Shown here piece by piece: positions 1 through 10,675 of a stretch of 64,000 nt of DNA; position 1 is the first letter of the stretch, and every line of letters begins with the position of its first letter. Origin of the DNA: Archangium lansingense (GTDB lineage Bacteria > Myxococcota > Myxococcia > Myxococcales > Myxococcaceae). The stretch spans positions 2,294,001-2,358,000 of the forward strand of contig NZ_JAPNKA010000001.1 in assembly GCF_026626635.1 (NCBI RefSeq). The letters run 5' to 3'. The position numbers and the translations under genes were made by a program. Under the pieces are notes generated by a model, which was not told where the DNA came from, searched no databases, and saw only the letters and a list, made by a program, of their open reading frames with translations.

Positions 1-890
1 TGCAGGCTGAAGAGGAGCAGCGTGCCCACCTGCAAGACGGCGAGCACGAGGAGCTGCAGCAGCAGCCGGTCGCGGATGGGGGCGAGGGTGGCGGTCTCGT
101 CCGCGGCGAGCACCAGCCGCAGCTCCGTGCCCGGCACCGGCGTGGCCCAGGCGAACACCTTCCCGGCGAGCAGCTCCCACTCCTGGCCCCCTTCGGTCAG
201 CAGGGACTCCACCTTCGCGGCGAAGCCCGGCGCGGTGGCCCAGGCGGGAGGGGACTCGGGGACGAAGAGGTCCCCATGGCGGTTGAGCACCAGCAGGGTG
301 AGGTTCTCGCCGGTGGGCTGGGCCCCGGGCAGCTCCTCGCCCGTGTCGAGCAGGCCGACGACCATGCCCGCCGTGCGATTCTTGCGCACCACGGGGACGG
401 CGACGACGAAGGTGGACGAGCCCGGAGCGAGCGCATCCACGGTGGGAGCCTGCTGGGCCAGGACGCGCTGGAACCAGGGGCGCTCGCGCAGCGAGGGCGT
501 CACGGGCAGCCCGGGGGGCTCGCTCCAGACGGGTCGGCCCGCCGCATCCAACAAGAGGATGCCCTGGCGGAAGAGGCCCGCGTCTGGGGTGGCGAGGTCC
601 TGCATGTCCTCGGTGGCCTTGTCCTCCTGCATGTCGGGGCCCACGCCCGCGGCCACACGCGACAGCTCGGACTTGAGCAGCTTCAGGTGCAGGCTGAGTG
701 CCTGGGCGTACACCCGGGCCTCGCGTGCAGTGCGCGTGCGGAACTGGCCGCGCACCTCGAGGACGTCGCCGCGGTAGGAGAGCAGTGGCCCAGCCACGGC
801 CACCAGGCCGAGCAGCACGAGGCCGGCGAACACGGAGCGGGTGAACTGCCGCTCCGCGCGGAAGGCCTCGGGATGGGAAGGGCCGGCCAT
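1..890 (-). CDS. Membrane sensor protein with extracellular Cache-like domain (3' part cut by window edge)
   Basis: The reading frame starts at an ATG (890-888) and stays open to the first base of the window, so the C-terminal part is missing. The visible 296 codons give a short basic N-terminus, a transmembrane segment at about residues 17-36, an extracytoplasmic region of about 230 residues and a second hydrophobic segment at the edge. The periplasmic part carries features typical of double-Cache sensors, such as RERPWFQRVLAQQ followed by a strand reading TFVVAVPVVRKNRTAG. This arrangement is usual for histidine kinases or chemoreceptors, but the output domain lies outside the window, so which one it is cannot be said. 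It lies 19 bp downstream of purF on the same strand and could be co-transcribed with it. Confidence 0.75.
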   Translation of the reverse strand, partial: MAGPSHPEAFRAERQFTRSVFAGLVLLGLVAVAGPLLSYRGDVLEVRGQFRTRTAREARVYAQALSLHLKLLKSELSRVAAGVGPDMQEDKATEDMQDLATPDAGLFRQGILLLDAAGRPVWSEPPGLPVTPSLRERPWFQRVLAQQAPTVDALAPGSSTFVVAVPVVRKNRTAGMVVGLLDTGEELPGAQPTGENLTLLVLNRHGDLFVPESPPAWATAPGFAAKVESLLTEGGQEWELLAGKVFAWATPVPGTELRLVLAADETATLAPIRDRLLLQLLVLAVLQVGTLLLFSL

Positions 891-909
891 CTCCGGAAGC
901 AGGTGCGCC

Positions 910-2307
<1,398 letters not shown>

Positions 2308-2454
2308 GGCGCGAGCCTTACCCCCTTCGGGTGCCGAACGGAACTGGAGAACGGTTGTCCTATCGCGGGGTATTCCGGGAGTGAAGGTGGGGAGCAGCCA
2401 GGCAGGCAGACAGTCACCAGGAATTCCTCGTCTGGAGGTAGGCTTCGCCTCTTC

Positions 2455-3759
2455 ATGTCTTCCCGCTGGCGGCGGCTGCTGCGCACCTTGCTTCCCTTGA
2501 TGCTCCTGACGGTGGGCTCGGCGTACGCGCTCGCATCCTGGAACTGGTGCGGGCGGTGGGGCGAGCGGGCACCCGTGGTGCTAGGGCAGGCGAGCGCCGA
2601 GGGGCCGCTGAGGGCCGGAGCCGCGAAGGTGCCCCTGGCTCCGCCCTATCCAGTAGTGGTGGCCGGTTATGGGCCTCCCCGCCCCGAGGCCAACCAGGCA
2701 GACCCAGTGCCCCAAGCTCGGGCCGTGGTGTTGGCGGTGGGGAACGTGAAGGTGGGACTGGTGTCGCTGGAGTTGCTGCTGGCGCCTGACGCGCTCGTGG
2801 CCGCGGTGCGGGAGCGGACCGCCGGCTTGGGGCTTCAGCACGTGGTGGTGATGGCCACGCACGCGCACTCGTCCTTTGGAGGATATGACCCGCGGCTGGC
2901 GTCGCAGCTGATGGGCACCGGGCGCTTCCGGAAGGCCGCGCTGGAGGCCGCGGTAGCCGGAGCCAGCGAGGCGCTGCGTCAGTCCGTGGAGCGGCTCGCC
3001 GACGTCACGCTGGAGGTGGGGGCGGCGGGGGAGCCGGGGCTGGTGCGCTCGCGCTCGGCGGGAGAGACCCCGGATGGAGCGCTCACCCGTGCGCTGCTGC
3101 GGGGCGCGGAGGGGCCGGTGGCGGAGCTGCTGGTGTTCGCCGCGCACCCCGCGGTGGTGCCGAGGAAGCGGGACGTGGTGGATTCAGACTGGCCGGGAAG
3201 GCTGAGCCAGCTTCGCGAGGCGCAGGGTGGGGTGACGCTGGTGTTGCAGGGGGCGGGGGGCAACGTCTCGGTGGCCTTCAACGAGGGCGAGGGTGTGGAG
3301 AAGGCGCAGGGCTATGCGCAGGCGGTGTCGGGGCTGGCCGAGCGCGCGGTGCCGATGGCGGCCGGTGGCGCGAGGCTGGCCTTCGCACGGGTGGAGGTGG
3401 CGCTGCCGAGGCCGGACGCCTCGCGGCTGGTGCCGTCGTACTCGCGAGCGGCGGGGGACAACTTCCTGTGCGCGTCGACCTCACGGACGGCGGAGGTGGG
3501 GGCGCTGACGCTGGGGCCGCTGGAGCTGTTGCTGCTACCGGGCGAGCCCACCGTGGGAGCGGGGGCGGTGCTGGTGCAGCGCGCGGGCGCCACCGGGGTG
3601 CTGGGGCTGGCGGACGGCTACCTGGGCTACGTGGAGACGCCGGAGCGGGTGGAGGCGCGCGAGGGCGAGGCACGCCGCCAGTATTTCGGCCCCACACTGC
3701 TGGAGCGCCTGGCCACGGGGGCGGATGAGGCCGCCCGGGCCGCGGGCTTCACGCGCTGA
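2455..3759 (+). CDS. Exported neutral-ceramidase-like protein
   Basis: 434 residues from the ATG at 2455; the frame stays open further upstream, but that stretch is antisense to purF and is not used. The N-terminus ([19 protein letters not shown]) is a signal peptide or membrane anchor. The body contains motifs reminiscent of neutral/alkaline ceramidases: a metal-ligand-like [12 protein letters not shown] (compare THTHSGPG), [18 protein letters not shown] (compare the HPT...SADFPG region) and LQGAGGNVS (compare QGAAGD). It is shorter than true ceramidases of about 650 residues and probably lacks their C-terminal domain, so the substrate is uncertain. It is divergent from purF, with 147 bp between them. 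Confidence 0.7.
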   Translation: MSSRWRRLLRTLLPLMLLTVGSAYALASWNWCGRWGERAPVVLGQASAEGPLRAGAAKVPLAPPYPVVVAGYGPPRPEANQADPVPQARAVVLAVGNVKVGLVSLELLLAPDALVAAVRERTAGLGLQHVVVMATHAHSSFGGYDPRLASQLMGTGRFRKAALEAAVAGASEALRQSVERLADVTLEVGAAGEPGLVRSRSAGETPDGALTRALLRGAEGPVAELLVFAAHPAVVPRKRDVVDSDWPGRLSQLREAQGGVTLVLQGAGGNVSVAFNEGEGVEKAQGYAQAVSGLAERAVPMAAGGARLAFARVEVALPRPDASRLVPSYSRAAGDNFLCASTSRTAEVGALTLGPLELLLLPGEPTVGAGAVLVQRAGATGVLGLADGYLGYVETPERVEAREGEARRQYFGPTLLERLATGADEAARAAGFTR

Positions 3760-3768
3760 GCAGCGCGC

Positions 3769-4059
3769 TCACAGCTTTTCGAACTTCGAGTCCTCGTCAC
3801 GCTTCTTGAAGAGCAGGGCGGTGCGGCCCAGGAGCTGAGCCAGCTCGGCGCCAGTGCCCTCGGCGAGCTTCTTGGCGGCCTCGTGGCGGTCCTCCGGGCC
3901 CTCGTTGATCTTCACCTTGATGAGCTCGTGGTCGTTCAGCGCCTGCTCGACGGCGGCGATGACGCCCTCGGTGACGCCCGACTGGCCTACGATGACCACC
4001 GGCTCCAGGTGGTGTCCCAGCCCGCGAAGATGGCGGCGCTGTTTTCCGGTCAACGGCAA
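3769..4059 (-). CDS. yhbY: YhbY-type CRM-domain RNA-binding protein
   Basis: A 96-residue protein that is almost entirely one CRM domain, as in E. coli YhbY, which associates with pre-50S ribosomes. The family signature is clear: LTGKQRRHLRGLGHHLEPVVIVGQSG, then VEQALNDHELIKVKI, and an LGRTALLFKK end. The GQSG loop replaces the usual GxxG without loss of the pattern. It lies 54 bp downstream of the large DUF4388/DnaJ gene on the same strand and converges on the ceramidase-like gene with only 9 bp between stops. The product is expected to be cytoplasmic. Confidence 0.93.
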   Translation of the reverse strand: MPLTGKQRRHLRGLGHHLEPVVIVGQSGVTEGVIAAVEQALNDHELIKVKINEGPEDRHEAAKKLAEGTGAELAQLLGRTALLFKKRDEDSKFEKL

Positions 4060-4113
4060 GATGCTTCTCCTCGTGTAGGGGAGCGCTTGGAGGCACTCCC
4101 GGGGTGGCGCACC

Positions 4114-6729
4114 CTACTTCTTTTGCGCCGCCATGCGGATCTCCCGCTGTGCGTCGATGTGATTTGGCTGAATCTCCACCGTCTTCTGGAAGTGCTTCAG
4201 CGCGCCGCTGTTGTCGCCACATAGCTTGGCGATGACGCCCAGGAAATAGTGCGCCGAGGCGACCTTCTCGTTCTGCTTCAGACACGCCTGGATGTCGCGG
4301 TAGGCCTCGGTGTAGCCCGCCTTCTTGTCCTCGAAGGTGAAGAAGCGGGCGTAGCCGCGCCACGCGTAGAACTCGGGCTCCTCGGGGTTGAGCTGGATGG
4401 CCTCGTCGAGCAGCTTGGCCGCGTCGGCGAACTTCCGGGCCTTGATGTAGTGGCCGGCCTTGCGGAAGAGCTCCTCGCTCTTGAGGATGGCCTCCACGTC
4501 CACCTGCGCCGGCTGGCTTCCACCGGTCTTGAGATCCTCGAGATAGGCGGCGCGGCTCTTGTCATCCGAGAGCGTGCGGTAGGCATCGCCGATGTAGGCG
4601 AAGATGTCGGCCTTGAGCTTCTCCAGCTCCGGAGGCGCGCCGGGAGGCAGCGTATCCGGGTGGTACTGCTTGGCCATCTTGAAGTAGGCGATCTTCACCG
4701 CCGGGCCATTGGTGTCCGCGCCCAGGCCCAGGCGCTCGAAGTGGTTCTGCTCCTTCAGCTTCTCAGCGAGCTCTCGGAGCGCGGGAATCTCGTTGGCGCC
4801 TGGTGCGGAGCCCGGGGCCGCGGCGGCAGCAGCGGGGGCTGGGGCGGGAGCGGCCGGTTTCGCTGCGGGCGGAGCGGCGGCGGGTGCTGCTGGACGAGGC
4901 GCCTGGGTCGCGGCGGGAGGAGGTGAGGCGGGTTTCGCCGCGGCGGGGGCCTGCGGAGCGGCGGCCGGGCGGGGGGCAGTGGCCTGGGGCGTGGCGCCGG
5001 CCTGGGCGACACCTGGAGCTGTCGTACCCGGGCGGGCGGCCTGGGGCGCGGCGGCGGGTTTGGCGGCGGGGGCTACGGGGGGCGCCGTCTTGGCGGCGGG
5101 GGCTACGGGGGGCGCCGTCTTGGCGGCAGGGGCTACGGGGGGCGCTGTCTTGGCGGCGGGCTGGGCCCCGGCTGGGTTCGCCTGCGCGCCGGGCGGTGGC
5201 GCCGTGCGCTGGGCGACGGCCGCGAAGGACACGCCGTTGAGTTCCTTGAGGAGGAACACGATCCGCAGCAGGTGATCAGCGTCCTGGGGCAGGTCATTGA
5301 GGAGCTGGCCAGCCGAGCGCACCCCGTCGATGAGGGCGAGCACGCGCACCTCGTGAGGGGTGAGCCGCAGGTCACCGGTTGCCACGAGGCCGCTGGCCTT
5401 CATCACCGGCAGGTTCAGCACGGGCTGCAGCCGGCGGCGGAGGTCCGCGCTGGGGATGCGGCGCACCAGGTCGCTCAGCACGGCCCACTTGTTGCCCAGC
5501 GGCATGGCCTTGGCGGGGGGCAGCTCCTTGGCCTCGAAGGTGAAGGTGCCGGACTCGGCGCGCAGGCCCTTGAGGAGGATGGACTGGGCGCGGTGGGCGA
5601 GCTGGGTGAAGGCGGAGGCGGGCTGGAGGAGTCCCAAGCCAAAGAGGGCCCCGAGCAGCTCTCCGCCGAAGCGGCCCCGGGCGGCCTCGGCCTGCTGGAG
5701 CTGCTCGGGTGTGGCGAGCTTCGCCTGGAGGAGCCAGTTGCCCAGCGCGTCCTCGGGGTGGGAAGAGTCGATGAACTCGGGGTTGCCCTTGCGGAAGTGG
5801 ATGCTGACGGCGCAGTCCGCGAGGGTGAGCTTGAGCAGCCCCGAGTGGTTGCCGGCGGCGATGAGGCCGTAGAGGCGCACAGGGGAGTGCGTCTCGAGCT
5901 GTCCGCTGGTGGGAGGCGGCTCCTCGGGGACCGAGGGGGCAACGGCGGCGAAGGTGGCGGACGGGCGCGCGGGGACCGGTGCCGGAGCGGCGGCTGGAGG
6001 CGCTGCCGGGGCGGGTTGGGTGGGCGCGACGGGGCGTGGGGCGGCCGAGGCGGGCCCAGGCGCCATGGTGGGCGGCGGGCGGGCGGCAGCAGCGGGAGCA
6101 CCCGGAGGCATGGCACCGGGGTTGGCGACGGGCACACCTGCCCCGGGGACGGGAGGGCGAGTGACGGCCGGGCCGGCGACGGGAGGACGGGCGACAGCAC
6201 CCGGACCGGCGACGGGAACACCAGGACCGGGACCAGGCGGACGGGCGACAGCACCCGGGCCGGCGACGGGAACACCAGGGCCGGGAGGACGGGCGACAGC
6301 ACCCGGGCCGGCAATAGGGACCCCTGCGCCAGGAACGGGAGGCCGGGTGACGGCTGGGCCGGCCACGGGCACGCCAGGGCCGGGAACGGGAGGACGGGCG
6401 ACGGCGCCAGGGCCGGCAACGGGCACACCCGCTCCGGCGACGGGAGGACGGGTGACGGCACGAGGAGCCGCCGTGGGCACACCGGGCGCGGCCGGGGCCG
6501 CGGGCGGACCGGGGGGAACGACGTCGCCCCACGTCTCGCGAGGGAAGGCGTCGCGCAGGTGCGGGAAGCGCCCGGGGAAGGCGAAGTTGATGCCGTCTTC
6601 GGACACCTGGAGCTTGCCCTGGATGATGCCGTTATCGATGAGCAGCTCGATGGTCGGCAGGGCGAGCGGGCCCCAGATGGTCCCCTGTTCGTTCCGCACG
6701 AAGTATTGCCGGACTTCTCCCTCCGCCAT
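4114..6729 (-). CDS. GYF-like/DUF4388/DnaJ/TPR multidomain protein
   Basis: 871 residues with an unusual modular plan. Residues 1-60 resemble a GYF_2-like fold ([19 protein letters not shown]). Then come about 200 residues of Pro/Ala/Gly/Val repeats ([15 protein letters not shown] type), a DUF4388-type region at about 285-520 ([20 protein letters not shown]), a second Pro/Ala-rich linker that includes three [10 protein letters not shown] decapeptides, a J-domain with an intact HPD at about residue 690 ([10 protein letters not shown]), and two or more TPR units to the end. DUF4388 proteins are common in myxobacteria and often sit in gliding or signalling pathways; a role as an adaptor recruiting DnaK is inference. 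The 30-bp tandem repeats encoding the linker are perfect enough to vary in copy number. Confidence 0.85.
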   Translation of the reverse strand: MAEGEVRQYFVRNEQGTIWGPLALPTIELLIDNGIIQGKLQVSEDGINFAFPGRFPHLRDAFPRETWGDVVPPGPPAAPAAPGVPTAAPRAVTRPPVAGAGVPVAGPGAVARPPVPGPGVPVAGPAVTRPPVPGAGVPIAGPGAVARPPGPGVPVAGPGAVARPPGPGPGVPVAGPGAVARPPVAGPAVTRPPVPGAGVPVANPGAMPPGAPAAAARPPPTMAPGPASAAPRPVAPTQPAPAAPPAAAPAPVPARPSATFAAVAPSVPEEPPPTSGQLETHSPVRLYGLIAAGNHSGLLKLTLADCAVSIHFRKGNPEFIDSSHPEDALGNWLLQAKLATPEQLQQAEAARGRFGGELLGALFGLGLLQPASAFTQLAHRAQSILLKGLRAESGTFTFEAKELPPAKAMPLGNKWAVLSDLVRRIPSADLRRRLQPVLNLPVMKASGLVATGDLRLTPHEVRVLALIDGVRSAGQLLNDLPQDADHLLRIVFLLKELNGVSFAAVAQRTAPPPGAQANPAGAQPAAKTAPPVAPAAKTAPPVAPAAKTAPPVAPAAKPAAAPQAARPGTTAPGVAQAGATPQATAPRPAAAPQAPAAAKPASPPPAATQAPRPAAPAAAPPAAKPAAPAPAPAAAAAAPGSAPGANEIPALRELAEKLKEQNHFERLGLGADTNGPAVKIAYFKMAKQYHPDTLPPGAPPELEKLKADIFAYIGDAYRTLSDDKSRAAYLEDLKTGGSQPAQVDVEAILKSEELFRKAGHYIKARKFADAAKLLDEAIQLNPEEPEFYAWRGYARFFTFEDKKAGYTEAYRDIQACLKQNEKVASAHYFLGVIAKLCGDNSGALKHFQKTVEIQPNHIDAQREIRMAAQKK
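5071..5160 (-). repeat. Three 30-bp tandem repeats in the DUF4388/DnaJ linker
   Basis: Three consecutive 30-bp units (5071-5100, 5101-5130, 5131-5160) differ at one or two bases. On the minus strand they encode the decapeptide [10 protein letters not shown] in tandem, inside the second Pro/Ala linker of the 871-residue protein. The array is in frame, so gain or loss of a unit changes linker length without a frameshift. Confidence 0.9.
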
Positions 6730-6812
6730 CTCGGATGTCGCTCCTTGTATGCCTGGACCACCCTAACCCCGTCGCCGGGACAGGGAAAGCAAGCTGCCAG
6801 TCGAAGTCACCG

Positions 6813-7676
6813 TTAGGGGGTCTCCAGGGAGGCCAGGCCGAGGATGCTCAGGCAGGTGGGGTCCGCCTCCTGGGCGCTCGGTGGGTCGAAACAGTGGACC
6901 TCGGTGTCGAACACCTTGCACAGGCCCTTGGGGGTAGCGGCGCAGGCCACCTTGGAATAGGCCTTGGTGCAGCCGTAGCCGCACACCGGCTGGCCGTCGC
7001 TGAGCTGGCACTGCAGGGCGGGCAGGTTCTTGCCCCAGGTGCAGAGCGTCTCGGCGGGCGGGTCGAAGCAGGTGAGCTGGATGCCATCGCTCTTGCAGGC
7101 GCCCACGGGCGTCTTGTTGCAGGCCACCTTCCCGGAGCCCGTGGTGCACTTGTAGCCGCACGCGCTCTCCACGCCATTGCTGCGGCACTCGGCGCGAGGC
7201 GTGTCCTTGCCATGGACGGCGTACACCTCGGGGGGCGGATCGAAGCAGATGATCTCGTCATTGCGCCCGACGCACACGCCGGCGGGTGTCCGCGCGCACT
7301 TCACCTTGCCGGGCTGCGTGGCGCACTGGTAGCCGCAGGCCACCTGTCCGTCGATGACCTTGCACTCTGGCTCGGGCAGCGCGCTGCCGTAGATGCGGAC
7401 GATGTGGGGCGGCGGATCGAAGCAGACGGCCTGGCCGTCGAGGATCTGGCAAGAACCCTGGGGAGTTTGCGCGCACTGGACGCGCCGCCCGTCCGACTTG
7501 CACTGGTAGCCACATGCCACGTGCCCATCGATGGACCGGCAGGTGGGACCCTTTGGATCCACGGGGGCGGCGGACAGCAGCACGAGGGTCATCACGGAGA
7601 TGAGGGGCGCGAGCACGGGGGGACCTCGGCGGGGGGCGTTTCCCCGAATTGACGCCCAGAGTCGACGCGCGCGCAA
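6813..7676 (-). CDS. Exported cysteine-rich protein with four CGYxC/CFDPP repeats
   Basis: 287 residues. A basic N-terminus (MRARRLWASIRGNAPRR) precedes a hydrophobic segment ending LVLLSAAPV, consistent with a secretion signal; an internal ATG at 7592 is an alternative start. The mature part is four repeats of about 59 residues, each with six cysteines, in the order C-x8-CGYxC, VxCxxTPxGxC, CFDPP. I do not recognise a named family. The regular cysteine pattern suggests disulfide-stabilised small modules outside the cytoplasm, perhaps on the cell surface. The start faces the TauE/SafE-like permease gene, leaving a very short divergent promoter region. Confidence 0.75.
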   Translation of the reverse strand: MRARRLWASIRGNAPRRGPPVLAPLISVMTLVLLSAAPVDPKGPTCRSIDGHVACGYQCKSDGRRVQCAQTPQGSCQILDGQAVCFDPPPHIVRIYGSALPEPECKVIDGQVACGYQCATQPGKVKCARTPAGVCVGRNDEIICFDPPPEVYAVHGKDTPRAECRSNGVESACGYKCTTGSGKVACNKTPVGACKSDGIQLTCFDPPAETLCTWGKNLPALQCQLSDGQPVCGYGCTKAYSKVACAATPKGLCKVFDTEVHCFDPPSAQEADPTCLSILGLASLETP

Positions 7677-7702
7677 GCTTTGGACGTGGTAGGTGCCCGC
7701 TC

Positions 7703-8470
7703 GTGGATGTCACCCAGCTCGAACTTGTCCTGTTGTGTGTCGCGGCCCTCACGGCAGGTGTGGTGGATGCCATCGCAGGAGGAGGCGGGTTGGTGACGCT
7801 GCCCGCTGTCCTGGCGACCGGCCTGCCGCCGCACGTGGCGCTGGGCACCAACAAGGGGCAGTCCGTCTTCGGCTCGTTCGCGGCGCTGGTGCGCTTCGCG
7901 CGGGCGGGGCTGCTGAACAGGAAGCTCGCGACGGTCACCTTCCCGCTGGGGCTGGTGGGCTCGTTTCTTGGCGCGGGGCTGGTGCTGCTGATGCGCCCCG
8001 AGGTCCTCAAGCCCCTGGTGCTGGTCCTGCTGGTGATTGTCGCTGTCTTCCTGGCCTTCCGCCGGGGGCCACCGCCTGGGGAGCGGCCGGCGCCTCCTCG
8101 CAATCGCATGCTGGCGCTGGGCGCCGTCATCGCGCTGCTCATCGGCACCTATGACGGCTTCTTCGGGCCGGGGACGGGCACGTTCCTCATCATCGCCTTC
8201 TCGGGACTGCTGGGGCACGGGCTGACGAGGGCCTCGGCGGACGCCAAGGTGGTGAACTTCGCCTCGAACCTCGCGGCGGTGAGCCTCTTCTCCTACCGGG
8301 GCCTGGTGCTGTGGCACGTGGCCCTGCCCATGGCGGCGGCCCAGTTCATGGGCGGGTGGATTGGGGCGCACCTCGCCGTGCGCGGGGGCGACAAGCTGGT
8401 GCGCAAGGTGGTGTTGCTGGTGGTGACAGCGCTCGTGCTCAAGCTGGGCCGGGACGTGTTCGCCGGCTGA
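7703..8470 (+). CDS. TauE/SafE (TSUP) family membrane permease
   Basis: A polytopic protein of about 255 residues with seven or eight hydrophobic helices. The signature AGVVDAIAGGGGLVTLPAVLATGLPPHVALGTNK and the internal duplicate YDGFFGPGTGTFLIIAF are diagnostic of the TSUP family (YfcA/TauE/SafE), whose members export sulfite, sulfoacetate or similar anions; the substrate here is unknown. I chose the GTG at 7703 because translation from there starts just before the first helix; an ATG at 7649 in the same frame would overlap the divergent cysteine-repeat gene. The stop is 6 bp from the stop of the converging DUF1877 gene. Confidence 0.88.
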   Translation: MDVTQLELVLLCVAALTAGVVDAIAGGGGLVTLPAVLATGLPPHVALGTNKGQSVFGSFAALVRFARAGLLNRKLATVTFPLGLVGSFLGAGLVLLMRPEVLKPLVLVLLVIVAVFLAFRRGPPPGERPAPPRNRMLALGAVIALLIGTYDGFFGPGTGTFLIIAFSGLLGHGLTRASADAKVVNFASNLAAVSLFSYRGLVLWHVALPMAAAQFMGGWIGAHLAVRGGDKLVRKVVLLVVTALVLKLGRDVFAG

Positions 8471-8476
8471 GCCCAC

Positions 8477-8992
8477 TCAGCCAATGAACACGAGCAGGCC
8501 GTGGCCGCGCTTCGCCACGGTGGCCAGGAACTTCTTCAGCTCCTCGAAGTAGGAGAAGAGCTCCTCTTCCGGATCCAGGTCGGGCGGCGGCTCTTCCCAG
8601 AAGCCCGGGTAGATGTCCTCTTCCTGCAGGCGCTTCGGGTCATAGCGCTTGCGCAGCGTGCTCTCGGGGAGCGCGCCGAGCGCCTTGGCGAGCTCCTTCA
8701 CCTGCTCGGGGGTGAAGACGCGCGCGGTGCCCTCGTCCGAGGGGATGTCGCCCACGTCCTGGCCTCCACGCACCAGGAAGTCGAGCGGCGCCTTGCCTTC
8801 CCACGCCGTGCCCGTCAGCAGGTACTGCAGGCCGTGCCACGTCTCACCGATGTCGAGGTCCAGGAAGCGCGCGCCCTCCGCGTCTCCAAAGTCCTCCTCG
8901 TCATCGATGAACTCCTCGAGCTTGTCGGGGTGCTCGAACAGCTTCTGGCGCTGGGGGTCCGTCAGGCTGCGCAGGGTGCAGAGCATCTCCAT
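8477..8992 (-). CDS. YfbM/DUF1877 family protein
   Basis: 171 residues, highly acidic, no signal or membrane segment. The pattern DLDIGETWHGLQYLLTGTAWEGKAPLDFLV, then FTPEQVKELAKALGAL and YDPKRLQEEDIYPGFW, is the standard DUF1877 (YfbM-like) arrangement. The biochemical role of the family is unknown; members are cytoplasmic and often occur near polymorphic-toxin or defence genes, but nothing of that kind is adjacent here. It converges on the TSUP permease and stands alone, followed upstream by a 230-bp AT-richer intergenic stretch. Confidence 0.85.
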   Translation of the reverse strand: MEMLCTLRSLTDPQRQKLFEHPDKLEEFIDDEEDFGDAEGARFLDLDIGETWHGLQYLLTGTAWEGKAPLDFLVRGGQDVGDIPSDEGTARVFTPEQVKELAKALGALPESTLRKRYDPKRLQEEDIYPGFWEEPPPDLDPEEELFSYFEELKKFLATVAKRGHGLLVFIG

Positions 8993-9222
8993 CCGTTTCT
9001 CCTGCCCGGGTCACGGGGGGGCCGACCTTACCAGCGGTTCTCAACCCCCCGAAAGGATTGAGCTCACGAGGATGCATCCGCCGAAGTGGGGGGGCAACTC
9101 TCCCGGATTCAGGTGTTTTTCTCATTTTTCTTGGATGAGACTGTTTTCAGGGTCTCCCTCTGGGTGGAGATCCAGTTCATCCCCACCCGGTAGCGCGGAG
9201 CCGCTGCCCTGGAGGTTGTCTC

Positions 9223-10671
9223 ATGAAGAAGCATCAGTTCGTTTCGACCCTGGCCATCGTGAGTGCCGTTCCGGCCTTGATGTACGGATGCGGCGGAGAG
9301 GGCGTTGACCTCGAGTCCAAGACCGAGGTCGCGGCCGTCGCGAGCACCGAGGCTGGTCTCGCGTGTACCACGACGATCACCTACGGCGACGCGTGGATGC
9401 GCCCGTCGGGGCACACGGCCCAGTTCGATGTAGCCAGCGGTTCGGTGACCTGGGACGGCACCTGCTACAACGACGGCGTCAACTCCTACGCAGTGCTCTC
9501 GAATGGGTGGAGGCCGTACTTCCTGGGCCTCAACTCCTGCGTGATGGCGTTCGACTCGACGTGCAACACCGCGCCCACGTGCTCGACGCGCATCACCTAT
9601 GGCGCGGCGTGGATCCACCCGTCGCACCCGGCCATGTACGACGACGCTGGCGGGCGGGTGTTCTGGGACCGCGGCTGCGTCAACGAGGGCACCAACTCCT
9701 ATGCGGTGCTCTCGAACAACTGGAAGCCGTACTTCACCGGCTCGAACGCGTGCGCCATGTCGTTCCGGTACACGGACTGTGGAGGCCTCTACAAGAACCC
9801 GGTGTTCCCCAACGACTGCGCGGATCCGGGCGTCGTGCATGATGGGACCCAGTACATCGCCACCTGCACGTCGGGTGGTGCTGCCGACGCGTTTCCGCTC
9901 CGCACCTCGAAGGACCTGGTGACCTGGACGAGCGCGGGCTTCATCTTCCCGTCGGCCCGGAAGCCCACGTGGGCCAGGGGTGACTACTGGGCGCCGGAGA
10001 TCCACCGCGTCGGTTCTGGCTACATCGCGTACTACACCGCGCGTCATGCGGACGGAAAGCTGTCCATCGGTGCCGCTACCGCCACGAGCGCGCTAGGGCC
10101 CTTCACCGACATCGGGGCGCCCCTCGTGCACGACTCGGCCATGGGGATGATCGATGCCACCATGTTCGTGGACACCGCCGGGACGCGCTACCTCGTGTGG
10201 AAGGCGGACGGCAACGCGGTCGGTCAGCCGACGCCCATCTATGGACAGCAGCTCTCGGCGGATGGCAGGTCGCTCGTCGGCACGCGCAGGACGCTGATCT
10301 CCAACAACCTCGCTTGGGAAGGCGGCGTCGTCGAGGCCCCGTGGGTCGTCGCGAAGGACGGCTACTACTACCTCTTCTACAGCGGTAACGCCTATTACAA
10401 CAGCACCTACGCCATTGGCGTTGCCCGTGCGACCAGCCCGCTGGGTCCGTACACGAAGCTCGGCGCGCCGATCCTCAAGACGGCGGGCGGGTGGGTTGGC
10501 CCGGGGCATGGCTCGGTCGTCCTTTCGCCCGCGGGCACCACCACCATGGTCTATCACGCGTGGAACAGCGCTCACACCGCGCGCGTCATGCTCATCGACC
10601 CCATCCTCTGGAGCAACGGCTGGCCCGCGATGCCCGAGGCGCCGTCCGCCAGCTCGAGGCCGATGCCGTAG
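9223..10671 (+). CDS. Glycoside hydrolase family 43 lipoprotein
   Basis: 482 residues, starting at the ATG preceded by GGAGG (9211-9215). The signal peptide ends at a lipobox-like MYGC with Cys23, so the enzyme is probably a lipoprotein. Two tandem modules of about 65 residues follow (residues 48-114 and 120-186), each with ITYGxAWxxPS and NSYAVLSNxWxPYF. The C-terminal half is a five-bladed GH43 domain with the three expected carboxylates: D201 in ADPGVV, D311 in MIDATMF and E371 in VVEAPW. GH43 enzymes cleave arabinan, xylan or related plant or exopolysaccharide side chains; the specificity cannot be read from the sequence. The gene is monocistronic and converges on the DUF6178 gene 4 bp away. 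Confidence 0.9.
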   Translation: MKKHQFVSTLAIVSAVPALMYGCGGEGVDLESKTEVAAVASTEAGLACTTTITYGDAWMRPSGHTAQFDVASGSVTWDGTCYNDGVNSYAVLSNGWRPYFLGLNSCVMAFDSTCNTAPTCSTRITYGAAWIHPSHPAMYDDAGGRVFWDRGCVNEGTNSYAVLSNNWKPYFTGSNACAMSFRYTDCGGLYKNPVFPNDCADPGVVHDGTQYIATCTSGGAADAFPLRTSKDLVTWTSAGFIFPSARKPTWARGDYWAPEIHRVGSGYIAYYTARHADGKLSIGAATATSALGPFTDIGAPLVHDSAMGMIDATMFVDTAGTRYLVWKADGNAVGQPTPIYGQQLSADGRSLVGTRRTLISNNLAWEGGVVEAPWVVAKDGYYYLFYSGNAYYNSTYAIGVARATSPLGPYTKLGAPILKTAGGWVGPGHGSVVLSPAGTTTMVYHAWNSAHTARVMLIDPILWSNGWPAMPEAPSASSRPMP

Positions 10672-10675
10672 GCAC

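Noticed and set aside
5272..6816. 514-codon open frame on the plus strand
   Set aside because: Shadow of the Pro/Ala-rich part of the DUF4388/DnaJ gene; low-complexity translation, no domain.
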